This document shows, one piece after another, positions 1 through 9,004 of a stretch of 64,000 nucleotides of DNA. The notes beneath the pieces were generated by a model. It was not told the origin of the DNA and made no database searches. It worked only from the letters and a program-made list of their open reading frames with translations. The number at the start of each line of letters is the position of its first letter. Positions within the stretch are counted from its first letter, which is position 1. The position numbers were made by a program, and so were the translations under genes. The stretch spans positions 62,001 to 126,000 of the forward strand of contig JAKBWB010000030.1 in NCBI GenBank assembly GCA_021843755.1. Reading direction: 5' to 3'. This DNA is from Pseudomonadota bacterium (GTDB lineage: Bacteria > Pseudomonadota > Gammaproteobacteria > Steroidobacterales > Steroidobacteraceae).

Positions 1-1
1 C

Positions 2-1627
2 GTGCGATTGCTCCCGGGCGAGCTGCTCGATGCTCGGGGCTGCGTGACTCAACGCAGCGCCGCGGCGGGACCGGGCGATGCGGTCTGGTTCACCTACACA
101 CTGGCCGGCAAGGGTGTGCAGCACTGGCGGCCGCGGTTCAGCTATTACGGCTTCCGTTACGTGCAGGTCGAAGGGGCCGCGCCGCTCGGCGCCGCCGCCG
201 CCGACGTGCCGGAGCTGCTCAGCCTGGAAGGCGAGTTCCTGCACGCCGCACTGCCGCGGATCGGCAAGCTCGAGATCGGCGAGCCGCTGCTGCAGCGCAT
301 CCATCATCTGATTCTGCAGGCGCTGCTCAGCAACACGTTCAGCGTGCTCACGGATTGCCCGCAGCGCGAGAAGCTCGGCTGGCTGGAGCAGACTTACCTC
401 AACGCCGATACGGTTTTCTACAACGAGCAGGCGGTGACGCTCTACGAGAAGATGCTCAACGACATGATGGACAGCCAGCTGCCCTCGGGGATGGTGCCGA
501 GCATCGCACCGGAATACGTCGCGTTCCTCGACCCGGACGGACGCAACTCCGCGTTCCGCAACTCGCCGGAATGGGGCTCGGCGATCGTGCTCTCGCCCTG
601 GGCGGCCCACCGCTTCACCGGCGAGCGGCGCATTCTCGAGACCGGCTATCCGGCCATGCGGCGGTATGCGGCCTATCTGGCCTCCCGTGCCCGCAATGAC
701 CTGCTCGACTACGGCCTCGGCGACTGGTTCGACTGGGGAGCCAATCCCCCGGGGGAGTCGCAGCTGACCAGCAAGAAGCTGACCGCCACCTCGACCTACT
801 GCCGGCTGCTGATCACCTTGTCGCGCATCGCGCGCCTGCTCGGCCACGGGGCTGATGCGCGCCACTACGCCCGCCGCGCCGTCGCCGTGCGCCGAGCACT
901 GAACCGCAAGCTGTTCGACCCGGCCACCAATCAATACGACCGCGCCAGCCAGACAGCCAATGCCATGCCGCTGGCCATCGGGCTCGTGCCGGCGCGCCAT
1001 CGCGCGGCGGTGCTGGCGAACCTCGTCGCCAACATCCGCGCCCACGGCAATCACGTAACGGCCGGAGACATCGGCTTTCTGTACGTGGTGCTGGCGCTGA
1101 TGCGCAACGGCCGCGCCGATGTGCTGTTCGATGTCCTGATGCAGACCAGCGCACCGAGCTACGGCTGCATGCTGGCGCGCGGTGCCACGGCTCTCACCGA
1201 AACCTGGAACGCCAATCCCGAGAACTCGCAGAACCACTTCATGCTCGGTCAGGCGGAAACATGGTTCTACGCCGGACTGGGCGGCGTGCGCATCGACATG
1301 ACACGGCCGGCGACCGAGCGCATTCGCATCGTCCCGCAACCCGTCGCGGGGGTGCCCTCGGCATCGGTTCGCTACCGCGCGATCGAGGGGGAGGTCGTGT
1401 GCGCCTGGGAGAAGCCGGCCGATGAGACGAGCCTGCGCCTGCGTGTGGAGATTCCGCCCGGCGCCAAGGCGACGGTCGCCGTGCCGTGCAGCGATCCGGC
1501 GCGGGTGCGCGAGGGCGGCCGGCCGCTGCAGCGCGCGCCGGGGATCCTGCGGGTACGGCCGGCCGGCGGCCGTACGCTGGTCGTCGTCGGCTCCGGCCGC
1601 TATCAATTCGAGGCGCCCCTGGTGTAA
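2..1627 (+). CDS. GH78-family alpha-L-rhamnosidase, C-terminal part (5' end outside window)
   Basis: The reading frame is open from the first bases, so the true start lies upstream and only the last 541 codons are visible. The family hydrolyses terminal alpha-L-rhamnose from glycosides and polysaccharides. Visible residues show the beta-sandwich lead-in (WRPRFSYYGFRYVQV, about 42-56), then the (alpha/alpha)6 barrel opening with the acidic DCPQREKLGWLE motif (118-129). Later comes ATALTETW with Glu400, the position of the second catalytic carboxylate, followed by an NHFMLGQAETWFYAGLGG segment and a C-terminal beta domain. The neighbour downstream is an outer-membrane barrel, but the 620-base gap argues against a shared operon. 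A 7-bp hairpin follows the stop. Family assignment is firm; substrate is inferred. Confidence 0.86.
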   Translation: MRLLPGELLDARGCVTQRSAAAGPGDAVWFTYTLAGKGVQHWRPRFSYYGFRYVQVEGAAPLGAAAADVPELLSLEGEFLHAALPRIGKLEIGEPLLQRIHHLILQALLSNTFSVLTDCPQREKLGWLEQTYLNADTVFYNEQAVTLYEKMLNDMMDSQLPSGMVPSIAPEYVAFLDPDGRNSAFRNSPEWGSAIVLSPWAAHRFTGERRILETGYPAMRRYAAYLASRARNDLLDYGLGDWFDWGANPPGESQLTSKKLTATSTYCRLLITLSRIARLLGHGADARHYARRAVAVRRALNRKLFDPATNQYDRASQTANAMPLAIGLVPARHRAAVLANLVANIRAHGNHVTAGDIGFLYVVLALMRNGRADVLFDVLMQTSAPSYGCMLARGATALTETWNANPENSQNHFMLGQAETWFYAGLGGVRIDMTRPATERIRIVPQPVAGVPSASVRYRAIEGEVVCAWEKPADETSLRLRVEIPPGAKATVAVPCSDPARVREGGRPLQRAPGILRVRPAGGRTLVVVGSGRYQFEAPLV

Positions 1628-1644
1628 GCCGCGCGCAGCGCGGC
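1628..1644 (+). terminator. Small hairpin after the rhamnosidase stop codon
   Basis: GCCGCGC (1628-1634) pairs perfectly with GCGCGGC (1638-1644) around a three-base loop, directly abutting the stop codon. There is no T tract after it, so it is only a terminator-like stem; it could equally be a 3'-end stabiliser. Confidence 0.3.
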
Positions 1645-1965
1645 GGCTTCACCTCGATGCGGAAGGTCGGGAGTTTGACGTTCCAATGCGCTGGGCGGGT
1701 GAGACGCGGCCATTGCGAGAGAACCAGAGATGGGGTGCCTGTTGGGGGCACATCCGCAGCTCCTCGCCACTCGAGCGGGTCAATCTCTCAGCTGTGTCTG
1801 TAACGAGACGACAGCGCGGGCGCCAGGATATATCCGCCAGGTAGGTGAAATTTTGACGGTCGGTGCGACGGAGCGGATAATTCCAGCCTAGGACACCCCG
1901 TTCCGTGATTTCACAGCTCTCGCTTCGGGTGAAAGTTTGAGAAACCGGAAAGTGTTGGTTGTAAC
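1645..1965. other. Intergenic stretch without a recognisable gene
   Basis: About 320 bases separate the rhamnosidase gene from the structured leader described next. Base composition is lower in GC than the genes around it. Open frames here are short, lack a ribosome-binding site and show no coding-type third-position bias. The promoter for the outer-membrane protein presumably lies in it, but I see no convincing -35/-10 pair. Confidence 0.5.
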
Positions 1966-2037
1966 CCTCCTCCGGCAAAGCCGGGCGCTTGCACGTCACA
2001 GGGCCCCTCAAAGGGGCCATTCCCGCGACGTAGGAGG
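1966..2037 (+). ncRNA. Structured leader RNA that can pair with a strong Shine-Dalgarno sequence
   Basis: The stretch folds by simple inspection into nested helices. CCTCCT (1966-1971) pairs with AGGAGG (2032-2037). CCGGC (1972-1976) pairs with GCCGG (1980-1984) around AAA. ACGTC (1993-1997) pairs with GACGT (2027-2031), GGG (2001-2003) with CCC (2022-2024), and CCCCT (2004-2008) with AGGGG (2012-2016). The outer helix covers a perfect Shine-Dalgarno sequence nine bases before an ATG at 2047 that is in frame with the barrel protein. This is a riboswitch- or thermometer-like arrangement, but I do not recognise a known aptamer class. Confidence 0.45.
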
Positions 2038-2046
2038 AAGAGCCAG

Positions 2047-2247
2047 ATGCTCAACCTTGTGGCTCCGTACCAGACAGCCGTAAACCGCGAGCCGTTGCAA
2101 TCCTCACGCCGTCAACAGCGCATCTTCGCCCTCGGACGGACTTCTCCTGTTGCGACCGCATACTGCAGGAACCGTCAGACTTCTGCTGTCACCCCGGCAG
2201 AGCCCGGGGATTTCCCATCTGACCAAGGATTACAGGAGCACCGCACC
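2047..2247 (+). other. In-frame 67-codon leader segment between two ribosome-binding sites
   Basis: From ATG 2047 the frame runs without a stop into the outer-membrane protein that starts at 2248. Codon third positions here are much less GC-rich than in the gene proper, and the peptide has no signal sequence or recognisable domain. I therefore do not treat it as part of the mature gene. It may be a translated leader that couples the hidden AGGAGG at 2032-2037 to the downstream start, or simply an untranslated leader that happens to be open. Confidence 0.35.
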
Positions 2248-2928
2248 ATGTCAGGCCACCCGTCCTTGCGCCGCATTCCGCTGCAGGGGACTCTGGCGCT
2301 CATCGCCACAGCCGCCATGATCGGCATGCCGCAGGCACACGCCGCGACCAACCTGTTCAACGTCTATGTCGGCGCGGCCTACGCGCGCTCGAACCTGCGC
2401 GCCAAGGACAGCAATCCCACCCCCTTCGGCGGCAACGGACCGCTCAGTGCCTTCAACCGCTCGGATTCGGGCTACCAGTTCAGTCTCGGCGTGCGCGGAC
2501 TCGAGCTGCTCGGCGCGGAAGTCGACTACTTCGACCTCGGCAGCGGCAGCGTGTCGAACCCTTACCTGCTTGGAGGTAATTCCCTGGGAATTGTGTCGGC
2601 GGGGACGCTGTCGCAAAAGGGCGAAGCAGCCTTCGCCATGCTGTACCTGCCCGTGCCGATCGTCGAGGTGTACCTGAAGGCGGGCATAGACCGGATCACC
2701 TCCGATCTGGGCGCTCAGTTCAGGCCGCTGATCTTCTGCCCCGTCGGCAGCTGCCCCGTTCCGACCGAGCGCCTGGCGCTGCACGCCACCACCACGGGGC
2801 TGGCTTTCGGCGCCGGGGCGCAATGGCAATTCGGCAACTGGGGCGTACGGGCGGAATACGAGCGCTTTACGGCGCTCGGCGAGCATCCCGATCTGATATC
2901 GCTGGGCGTCGTCTGGACGTTCCTCTAG
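2248..2928 (+). CDS. Outer-membrane beta-barrel protein
   Basis: The 226-residue product starts at an ATG preceded by AGGAG (2234-2238, spacing nine). It begins with a typical signal peptide, a basic n-region then ALIATAAMIGM and a cleavage site after QAHA. The remainder alternates short amphipathic strands with glycine-rich turns (NVYVGAAYARSNL, SLGVRGLELLGAEVDYF, GLAFGAGAQWQFGNWGVRAEYERF), the pattern of the small eight-stranded OmpA-like/outer-membrane beta-barrel domain family. The last residues, LGVVWTFL, are amphipathic, as expected for a barrel end, though the final residue is Leu rather than the usual Phe. It should sit in the outer membrane. Role unknown. A frame extension upstream to 2047 exists (see leader entries). 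Confidence 0.75.
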   Translation: MSGHPSLRRIPLQGTLALIATAAMIGMPQAHAATNLFNVYVGAAYARSNLRAKDSNPTPFGGNGPLSAFNRSDSGYQFSLGVRGLELLGAEVDYFDLGSGSVSNPYLLGGNSLGIVSAGTLSQKGEAAFAMLYLPVPIVEVYLKAGIDRITSDLGAQFRPLIFCPVGSCPVPTERLALHATTTGLAFGAGAQWQFGNWGVRAEYERFTALGEHPDLISLGVVWTFL

Positions 2929-3274
2929 TCTCTCGAGGGACGCTCTGCCGCGCGCGTCCGCCCGACGATACGATACCGGTTGCATGCGCTCAACGATCCG
3001 GGACCCATGGCGGACACCGGCGGCAGCTATGAGACCCTGCGCACCGGTCTGAACGATCCGCGCGGTGAGGCCGCGGAGCGAGCCAACCTGGGATTTGCAC
3101 TGGGGCGCGCGCTCGATGCGCGGGGCGACTGCGCGGCAGCGTGCGCCGCACGCAGAGCCGCGGCCCAAAGGCCCAGGGGCCGGAACACGGCGCGCACGGT
3201 GAGCAACGGCGCAAAGACGTGTCAGGGCAGGACGCTGACTCGGCGAATGACTCTCGGCGTCCCCGCAGATCCGG
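2929..3274. other. Intergenic stretch between the barrel protein and mnmE
   Basis: These 346 bases separate convergent genes. I see no T-tract terminator. The only coding-like signal is a short stretch near 3007-3165 on the plus strand, listed separately as a possible gene remnant. Confidence 0.5.
3007..3165 (+). pseudogene. Possible remnant of a TPR-containing sulfotransferase gene
   Basis: In the frame opening at ATG 3007 the translation contains LNDPRGEAAERANLGFALG and RALDARGDCAAA. This resembles the final tetratricopeptide repeat before the sulfotransferase domain in TPR-sulfotransferase proteins (pattern: dp..eRa.L.FALGkALdd.GdyaaAfa). Third positions are GC-rich over about 45 codons and then lose that bias. 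No sulfotransferase domain follows, and there is no ribosome-binding site. The reading is from family memory, so it is tentative; a chance resemblance is possible. Confidence 0.3.
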
Positions 3275-4627
3275 CTATTTGCCGATGCAGAAACTCCCGA
3301 ATATGCGACCCAGAAGATCGTCGCCGGTGAATTCGCCGGTGATCTCGTTGAGCGCCTGCTGCGCGCCGCGCAGCTCCTCGGCGACCAGCTCCCCGGCACG
3401 GCTGTCCCGCAGCCGCCGCTGCGCCTCGGTCACATGGTGCCGTGCACGCCGCAGCGCGTCCAGATGCCGCCGGCGCGCCGAGACCGTCCCGCCCTCGATG
3501 CTCTGGAACCCCATGCATGCTTTCAGGTGGCCACGCAGCCGATCGAGACCGGCGCCCGTCAGCGCCGACACCGCGATGCGCGGCGGACCGGTCACGGTGT
3601 CCCCGAGCGGAATGGGAGCGCCGAGGTCGCTCTTGTTGAGAATCAGGGTCACCGGCACGTCATGCGGCAGACGCGCCTTTTCCTCCTCGTAGGCGCGGGC
3701 ATCGGGATCAGCGGGCAGATCGATCACGAACAGTACCCGGTCGGCGTGCCGCATGTGCTCGTGCGCGCGCCGTATGCCCTCTGCTTCGATGGGATCGGCG
3801 TTCTCGCGCAGGCCGGCGGTATCGAGCACGTGCAGCGGCATGCCGTCGATGTTGAGTTTTTCGCGAACGATGTCACGGGTGGTCCCGGCAATGGGTGTCA
3901 CGATGGCCGCGTCGTATCCGGCAAGACGGTTGAGCAGACTGGATTTGCCCGCGTTCGGCCGTCCCGCGATCACCACCGTCATACCCTCCCGAAGCAGCGC
4001 TCCTTGCCGGGCGCTGTGCTCCACGGCGCTGAAGTGCTCGGCAAGCGCCTCGAAGCGCTCGTGCAATTGGCGGTCGGCCAGAAAATCGATTTCCTCCTCC
4101 GGGAAGTCGATCGCGGCCTCGACGTGCGCGCGCGCGTCGATCACCGCGTCCGTCAACCCGCGAACCATCGCGGAGAACTCGCCCTGCAGTGAGCGTACGG
4201 CGGCCCGCGCCGCTTCACGCGACCCGGCGTCGATCAGGTCGGCGATCGCCTCGGCCTGGGCCAGATCCAGCTTGCCGTTGAGAAAGGCGCGCAGGGTGAA
4301 CTCCCCGGGCTGGGCACGGCGGGCGCCGATCTCGAGCACGCGCGCCACCAGGGCTTCGAGCACCGCAGAGCCGCCATGGCCGTGCAGTTCCAACACGTGC
4401 TCGCCGGTATACGAATGCGGCGCCGGAAAAAACAGCGCCAGACCCGCGTCTATGGGTTCTGCGGCGGCGTCGAGGAACCGGGCGAAGCGCGCCGTGCGCG
4501 CCGGGGGCAGATCACCGAGCAATACCGCGGCGATCTCCGGAGCTTTCGGCCCGGAGACGCGCACGATGCCGATCCCGCCGCGTCCCGGCGGGGTGGCCGG
4601 CGCCACGATCGTGTCCGTACGGGACAT
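3275..4627 (-). CDS. mnmE: tRNA modification GTPase MnmE
   Basis: With MnmG this enzyme installs the 5-carboxymethylaminomethyl group on U34 of certain tRNAs, using tetrahydrofolate, FAD and GTP. The 450-residue length is normal. Visible are the N-terminal folate-binding domain (starting SRTDTIVAPATPPGRGGIGIVR), the helical domain, and an inserted G domain with GRPNAGKS (222-229), TPIAGTTRD (244-252), DTAG (269-272) and NKSD. The C-terminal FCIGK carries the invariant catalytic cysteine. It lies on the minus strand at the end of the rpmH-rnpA-yidD-yidC series, 132 bases after yidC. The partner gene mnmG is not in this window. Confidence 0.97.
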   Translation of the reverse strand: MSRTDTIVAPATPPGRGGIGIVRVSGPKAPEIAAVLLGDLPPARTARFARFLDAAAEPIDAGLALFFPAPHSYTGEHVLELHGHGGSAVLEALVARVLEIGARRAQPGEFTLRAFLNGKLDLAQAEAIADLIDAGSREAARAAVRSLQGEFSAMVRGLTDAVIDARAHVEAAIDFPEEEIDFLADRQLHERFEALAEHFSAVEHSARQGALLREGMTVVIAGRPNAGKSSLLNRLAGYDAAIVTPIAGTTRDIVREKLNIDGMPLHVLDTAGLRENADPIEAEGIRRAHEHMRHADRVLFVIDLPADPDARAYEEEKARLPHDVPVTLILNKSDLGAPIPLGDTVTGPPRIAVSALTGAGLDRLRGHLKACMGFQSIEGGTVSARRRHLDALRRARHHVTEAQRRLRDSRAGELVAEELRGAQQALNEITGEFTGDDLLGRIFGSFCIGK

Positions 4628-4759
4628 GCGAGGAATGCTACCGCAGATGGCTTTGCCGAGGAGCCTCGAACGAAAGGGCGGGGAAGGCGTGCCAGCATCG
4701 CCGGTGGCGATCTTGAACGTAGCCGGCTCCCGCGCCCCCGGGCCCGGGCACCGAGCGGC

Positions 4760-6442
4760 TCAGGCCGTCCGTTTCGTTGCCGCGGCGATGCGCCGGTTGA
4801 TGTGCCACTGCTGGGCGATGGACAGCAGACTGTTTACGACGTAATAGAGCACCAGGCCCGAGGGGAAGAATGCAAACAGGCCCGCCATGACCAGCGGCAT
4901 GAACATCATCATCTTCGCCTGTACAGGATCGGGCGGCGCGGGATTGAGCTTGAACTGCAGATAGCCCGTAGCCGCCATGATGGCCGGGAGGATGAAATAC
5001 GGATCGCGCGCCGACAGATTGTGGATCCAGAAGATGAAGGGCGCCTGGCGGAGTTCCACACTGTAGAGCAGCACCCAGTAGAACGCGATGAACACGGGCA
5101 GCTGCAAGAGCATCGGCAGGCACCCGGCGACCGGATTGACCTTCTCGCGCTTGTAGATCTCCATCATCGCGCGGCCGAGCTTCTCCTTGTCGTCCTTGTA
5201 GGATTCCTGGATGGCTTTGATACGCGGCCCCAGAGCCTTCATCTTGGCCATGGAGCGACCGCTGGCTTCCGAGAGCGGATAGAACAGAAGCTTCAGCAGG
5301 ATCGTGACGATGATGATCGCCACACCCCAGTTGCCCGTGACGCCATGCACCCGGCTCAGCAGCCAAAACAGCGGCCGGGCGAGAATGGTGAAGAAACCAT
5401 AGTCGTCGAGGTACCCGAGCGTCGGATCGGTCTTGACCAGCTGCCCATGGAGCGTCGGCCCGACGAACAGCGTCTGGGTCAGCGACAGCGTCGCGCCGGG
5501 CGCGACCGTCTGGTTCGGGCCAGCGGCGGCCAGCAGGTAATCGCTCCCGGAGACCTGCGACGTGAAGCGGAAGGGTTCACCGGCCGGCGGCACCACGGCG
5601 CTGACGAAATCGAGCTGCGGCACCGCGATCCAGCCGTTGGTGACCTCCCGGGTGAAATGCTGGTATTCGCGGCTGGCCGGATCGAGCTCGACGTACTTGT
5701 GCCCGTCCCAGATCGCAGGGCCGTGGTATGCGTTGCTCGTCGGATGGAAATAGCTGCCCTTGGTGCGCGGATCGTTGCGGAACAGCTGCGCGTAGGCGGC
5801 GAACGTCCAGGGCGCTCTGCCGCGGTTGTCGACGAGGTAATGCAGACCGATGCGGTAGGAGCCTTTGTGGAAGACGAACGTCTTGGTGACGGTGATGCCG
5901 CCGCTGTGCCACGTCAGCGGCACCCGCAGCTCCCCGGAGGCCCCCATGCGGTACTCGAGCCGGGCGGCGCTGAAGCGCGCCGCCTGCGTCGGATAGTCCG
6001 CGCCGGACGGTCCAGTCAGACCCGTCTGCAGGAGGTATTCGCGTGCAGGGTCGGTGCTCTCGAGCTGTACACGCGCCTTGCTGCCCTGCACTTTGGCGTA
6101 GTGAAGCAGATCGACCTTCACCAGGGTCCCGCCCTCGGTGCTGATTTCGAGGTCATAGACGTCGGTGTGCACGTGGATCACCGGAGCGGCGGCCGAGACA
6201 GCCGCCGGGGCGGTTGAGACCTTCGGGGCAGGGCGCGGGGCGGGCGCTGCGGCGGCCGGCACGGAGGCGGGTGGCGTCGGTGTCTGCGGTACGCTGTTCG
6301 AGAGCGCCGGGGCGGCAGCGGCCTCCCGCACGACGGCCGTGTGCTGCGCCGATGCGGCGAACTGCGCCGTCCACGTGGTGTAGTTGAACCACAGGAGCAC
6401 GAGCAGCCCGAGCCAGAGAACGTAGCGCAGCTGATTAATCAT
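4760..6442 (-). CDS. yidC: Membrane protein insertase YidC
   Basis: YidC inserts inner-membrane proteins, alone or with SecYEG, including ATP synthase subunit c encoded elsewhere in this window. The product from ATG 6442 is about 560 residues: an N-terminal transmembrane anchor ([19 protein letters not shown]), a proline/alanine-rich linker, the large periplasmic beta-supersandwich domain, and five C-terminal transmembrane segments starting near [21 protein letters not shown]. The cytoplasmic hairpin with [22 protein letters not shown] follows. A TTG four codons upstream (6454) would also keep frame, but MINQ matches the usual start of the family. Its start overlaps the end of yidD, indicating co-translation. 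Confidence 0.96.
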   Translation of the reverse strand: MINQLRYVLWLGLLVLLWFNYTTWTAQFAASAQHTAVVREAAAAPALSNSVPQTPTPPASVPAAAAPAPRPAPKVSTAPAAVSAAAPVIHVHTDVYDLEISTEGGTLVKVDLLHYAKVQGSKARVQLESTDPAREYLLQTGLTGPSGADYPTQAARFSAARLEYRMGASGELRVPLTWHSGGITVTKTFVFHKGSYRIGLHYLVDNRGRAPWTFAAYAQLFRNDPRTKGSYFHPTSNAYHGPAIWDGHKYVELDPASREYQHFTREVTNGWIAVPQLDFVSAVVPPAGEPFRFTSQVSGSDYLLAAAGPNQTVAPGATLSLTQTLFVGPTLHGQLVKTDPTLGYLDDYGFFTILARPLFWLLSRVHGVTGNWGVAIIIVTILLKLLFYPLSEASGRSMAKMKALGPRIKAIQESYKDDKEKLGRAMMEIYKREKVNPVAGCLPMLLQLPVFIAFYWVLLYSVELRQAPFIFWIHNLSARDPYFILPAIMAATGYLQFKLNPAPPDPVQAKMMMFMPLVMAGLFAFFPSGLVLYYVVNSLLSIAQQWHINRRIAAATKRTA

Positions 6443-6680
6443 GTCGGTGAGCAATCCGGTTGGAACCGTGGGCCGGCACCGGATCGTATCCCCCCGGATG
6501 CCAGGGATGACACCGGCCGATGCGTTTCACGGCCAGCCAGAGGCCGCGCAGCACGCCGAACCGCTCGATGGCCTCGAGCGCGTACTGGGAGCACGAAGGA
6601 TGGAATCGGCAGTTCGAGCCGAGTAGCGGACTCACCGTCCATTGATACAGACGGATCAGGAAGATGGCGAGAGTGCGCAT
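6435..6680 (-). CDS. yidD: Membrane protein insertion efficiency factor YidD
   Basis: This is a small protein (81 residues from ATG 6680) that associates with the inner membrane and assists YidC-dependent insertion. Diagnostic motifs are visible: [14 protein letters not shown] at the N-terminus, [19 protein letters not shown] with conserved cysteines, then [24 protein letters not shown]. The start overlaps the 3' end of rnpA by 25 bases and its own end overlaps the yidC start, the normal compact order of this cluster. Confidence 0.93.
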   Translation of the reverse strand: MRTLAIFLIRLYQWTVSPLLGSNCRFHPSCSQYALEAIERFGVLRGLWLAVKRIGRCHPWHPGGYDPVPAHGSNRIAHRHD

Positions 6681-7039
6681 CGCTCGCTGACCTGTCGCCA
6701 AAGCGCCGCCAGGCTGCCGCGCAGCGTCTGGGCGCTCGCGCCGCGCGCGTTCGCGCGGGCGCTGACCACGACATCGACCGCAGGCAGGGTGTGCTGATGA
6801 AGCCGAAACGATTCGCGGATGATGCGGCGAATACGATTGCGCTCGACCGCGGTGCGCGTCACGCGCAGCGCGACCGCCAGACCGAGGCGAGGGCCGCTCT
6901 TGTCGTTGCTGATCACTGTCACCGCGAAAAATCCATTGCCAAAGCGCCGGCCGCGCGCGCGCGCGGCGTCGAACTCCGATTTACGTCGCAGGCGCTTCAG
7001 CGCCGGAAAGGTCAGCTGCTCTCGAGACACACGGAACAC
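6656..7039 (-). CDS. rnpA: Ribonuclease P protein component
   Basis: This is the protein subunit that helps the RNase P RNA bind and cleave precursor tRNA 5' leaders. The 127 residues include [22 protein letters not shown] near the start and the signature [13 protein letters not shown], the RNR motif that contacts the catalytic RNA. The start is GTG 7039; a second in-frame GTG at 7030 is equally possible because neither has a strong ribosome-binding site. It lies 41 bases after rpmH on the same strand, the near-universal rpmH-rnpA pairing. Confidence 0.94.
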   Translation of the reverse strand: MFRVSREQLTFPALKRLRRKSEFDAARARGRRFGNGFFAVTVISNDKSGPRLGLAVALRVTRTAVERNRIRRIIRESFRLHQHTLPAVDVVVSARANARGASAQTLRGSLAALWRQVSERCALSPSS

Positions 7040-7080
7040 GCGGGCCAGCGGATCGCGGCCGGGCCGACCGCAGTCCCGGT

Positions 7081-7215
7081 CTACGGAATCAGCTTCCTGC
7101 GCCCCTTGGCACGGCGTCGGGCCAGGACCCTGCGTCCGTTCTGGGTCGCCATACGTGCTCGGAAGCCATGCGTGCGCTTACGGCGCAGCTTGCTCGGCTG
7201 ATAAGTACGCTTCAT
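7081..7215 (-). CDS. rpmH: 50S ribosomal protein L34
   Basis: The gene encodes 44 residues, [20 protein letters not shown] at the N-terminus followed by [20 protein letters not shown] and the end KLIP. This is a full-length bacterial L34, a small basic protein bound to 23S rRNA domain I. The start is ATG 7215 and the stop TAG lies at 7083-7081. It is the first gene of the minus-strand cluster running away from dnaA. Confidence 0.97.
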   Translation of the reverse strand: MKRTYQPSKLRRKRTHGFRARMATQNGRRVLARRRAKGRRKLIP

Positions 7216-7261
7216 ACCGGGGCTCCAGAGGGTCCATCAGGCTGCCAAAAAGGGGCGGCAA

Positions 7262-7290
7262 GGCTAAGCCGTTGACTGCCAAGGTGTCAA
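7262..7290 (-). promoter_or_regulatory. Candidate promoter for rpmH-rnpA
   Basis: Reading the minus strand, TTGACA (7290-7285) is a perfect -35 hexamer. The -10 region at the right distance is poor: TAGCCT at 7266-7261 (18-base spacer) or TTAGCC one base earlier. Position and strand fit rpmH, but the weak -10 keeps this tentative. Confidence 0.35.
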
Positions 7291-7448
7291 TATTTTAGCG
7301 CGTGAAATTCTTCAGTGCAGGCGTCGATCGGTATAGACTGCCGAGCCTTTTCTCCACGAAGCCGGACCCATCCATGATGCACCTCCAGCGGTCGCGCCGG
7401 TGTGCGCGGATGAGCGCGGCGCGAAGTTCCCATCGGGGGTAGGCAGGG

Positions 7449-8789
7449 GTGGAAGCGTCACTGTGGGCTCGGTGCATGTGTGCCTTGGAGGCCGAGCTCC
7501 CGGAGCAGCAATTCAATACCTGGGTTCGCCCCCTGCAAGCGCTCGAGGGCGCCGGCGCGCTGAAGCTGCTGGCACCCAATCGGTTCGTCGTCGAATGGAT
7601 CAATGAGCGGCTTCTGCCCCGGATCGGCGAGCTGCTGCGCGACACGAGCACCGGTGACGTGCCCATCGTAACGGTGGAGGTCGGGTCGCGCGGCGCGCCG
7701 GCCGAGGCGCCGCCGGTGAGTACCGGCGCGCAGCCGCCGAAGCGCGCGCGCCGCGAGGGGCTGGTCATCGGCGCGCGGCTGAATCCGGATTTCTCGTTCG
7801 CGACATTCGTCGAGGGCAAGAGCAACCAGATGGCCAAGGCGGCCGCTCAACAGGTTGCCGGGAATCCGGGCCGTGCCTACAACCCATTGTTTCTTTATGG
7901 GGGTGTCGGCCTCGGCAAGACACACCTGATGCACGCCATTGCGCACTTCATGCACGCGAACGACGAGGAGGTGCGGATCGCGTACGTGCATTCGGAGCGT
8001 TTCGTCAGTGACATGGTGCGCGCGCTGCAGCACAACTCGATGAACGAGTTCAAGACCGCGTACCGCTCGCTCGATGCGCTGATGATCGACGACATCCAGT
8101 TCTTCGCCGGCAAGGAACGCTCCCAGGAGGAGTTCTTCCACACGTTCAACGCGCTGCTGGAAGGGCAGCACCAGGTGATCCTCAGCTGCGACCGCTACCC
8201 CAAGGAGGTCGAGGGTCTCGAGGAACGCCTGAAATCGCGCTTCGGCTGGGGATTGACGGTGGCCATCGAGCCGCCGGAGCTCGAGACCTGTGTGGCCATC
8301 CTGATGAGCAAATCGCGCCAGTTCGGCATGGCGGTGCCGGAAGAGGTCGCCTTTTTCATCGCCAAGCGGATTCGCTCGAACGTGAGAGAGCTGGAAGGCG
8401 CACTGCGCCGCGTGATTGCGAATGCACGTTTCACCGGCCATCCGGTCACGCTGGAGTTCACCAAGGAGGCGCTGAAGGACCTGCTTTCGCTGCAGGCGAA
8501 GTTGGTCACTGTCGAGAACATCCAGAAGACCGTGGCCGATTACTACAAGGTGAGGGTGGCGGACCTCCTCTCGAAGCGCCGCAGCCGCTCAGTCGCCCGC
8601 CCGCGGCAGGTGGCCATGGCGCTCGCCAAGGAACTCACCAGCCAGAGTCTACCGGAGATCGGTGACGCCTTCGGCGGGCGCGACCACACTACCGTGCTGC
8701 ACGCCTGCAAGCGGATCAAGGAGCTGCGCGACAGCGACGTGCGGATGAGCGAGGATTACTCGAACCTGTTGAGAACCCTCACGGCTTGA
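7449..8789 (+). CDS. dnaA: Chromosomal replication initiator DnaA
   Basis: DnaA binds DnaA boxes at oriC, melts the adjacent AT-rich DNA and recruits the helicase. The 446 residues comprise domain I (1-65), a short linker, the AAA+ domain with Walker [10 protein letters not shown] (151-159) and Walker B LMIDD (211-215), and domain IV with the [15 protein letters not shown] signature near residue 412. The start is GTG 7449, preceded by a G-rich GGGGGTAGGCAGGGG ribosome-binding region. The linker is short, which places the length slightly below that of E. coli DnaA. Divergent rpmH lies 233 bases upstream; no DnaA box is seen in that gap. Confidence 0.97.
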   Translation: MEASLWARCMCALEAELPEQQFNTWVRPLQALEGAGALKLLAPNRFVVEWINERLLPRIGELLRDTSTGDVPIVTVEVGSRGAPAEAPPVSTGAQPPKRARREGLVIGARLNPDFSFATFVEGKSNQMAKAAAQQVAGNPGRAYNPLFLYGGVGLGKTHLMHAIAHFMHANDEEVRIAYVHSERFVSDMVRALQHNSMNEFKTAYRSLDALMIDDIQFFAGKERSQEEFFHTFNALLEGQHQVILSCDRYPKEVEGLEERLKSRFGWGLTVAIEPPELETCVAILMSKSRQFGMAVPEEVAFFIAKRIRSNVRELEGALRRVIANARFTGHPVTLEFTKEALKDLLSLQAKLVTVENIQKTVADYYKVRVADLLSKRRSRSVARPRQVAMALAKELTSQSLPEIGDAFGGRDHTTVLHACKRIKELRDSDVRMSEDYSNLLRTLTA

Positions 8790-9004
8790 GGGGATAAACC
8801 TGTGGATAGCCGGTGCGCAGAATTGGGGATAACGTTACGCACAAGTCATGCACAGTCAGTACTCAGCCGGTCCCCCGGAAAGCACGAGCACGAACGGTGC
8901 ACAAGCGCTTGATCGCGTAGGGCTTCTCGGAGAGTCACCACTGTTCACAGGACTAATCATCACTACAATCTGATTCCTAATCTCAAGAGAAGAAGACAAG
9001 ACTT
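8790..9004. other. oriC: Candidate replication origin (oriC) between dnaA and dnaN
   Basis: Four 9-mers each differ by one base from the DnaA-box consensus: TGTGGATAG (8801-8809), TGGGGATAA (8824-8832), TTACGCACA (8835-8843) and TCATGCACA (8846-8854). The last three start exactly 11 bases apart. A looser match, CTGTTCACA, lies at 8941-8949. The final 55 bases before dnaN are clearly AT-richer (TAATCATCACTACAATCTG and onward), suitable as a DNA-unwinding element, and include a TACAAT (8964-8969) that could serve a dnaN promoter. The assignment rests on box clustering and gene context. Confidence 0.65.

Noticed and set aside
1966-2037. Cyclic-di-GMP (GEMM) riboswitch
   Set aside because: GGCAAAGCC is present, but the ordered GEMM elements (CACAGGGCAAACC followed by GGGACGCAAAGCC) are not, so I leave the RNA unclassified.
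6365-6380. CCACGTGG core in yidC as a parS site
   Set aside because: Flanks (GTCCACGTGGTGT) depart from the TGTT/AACA arms. Other CACGTG cores in the window fail for the same reason.
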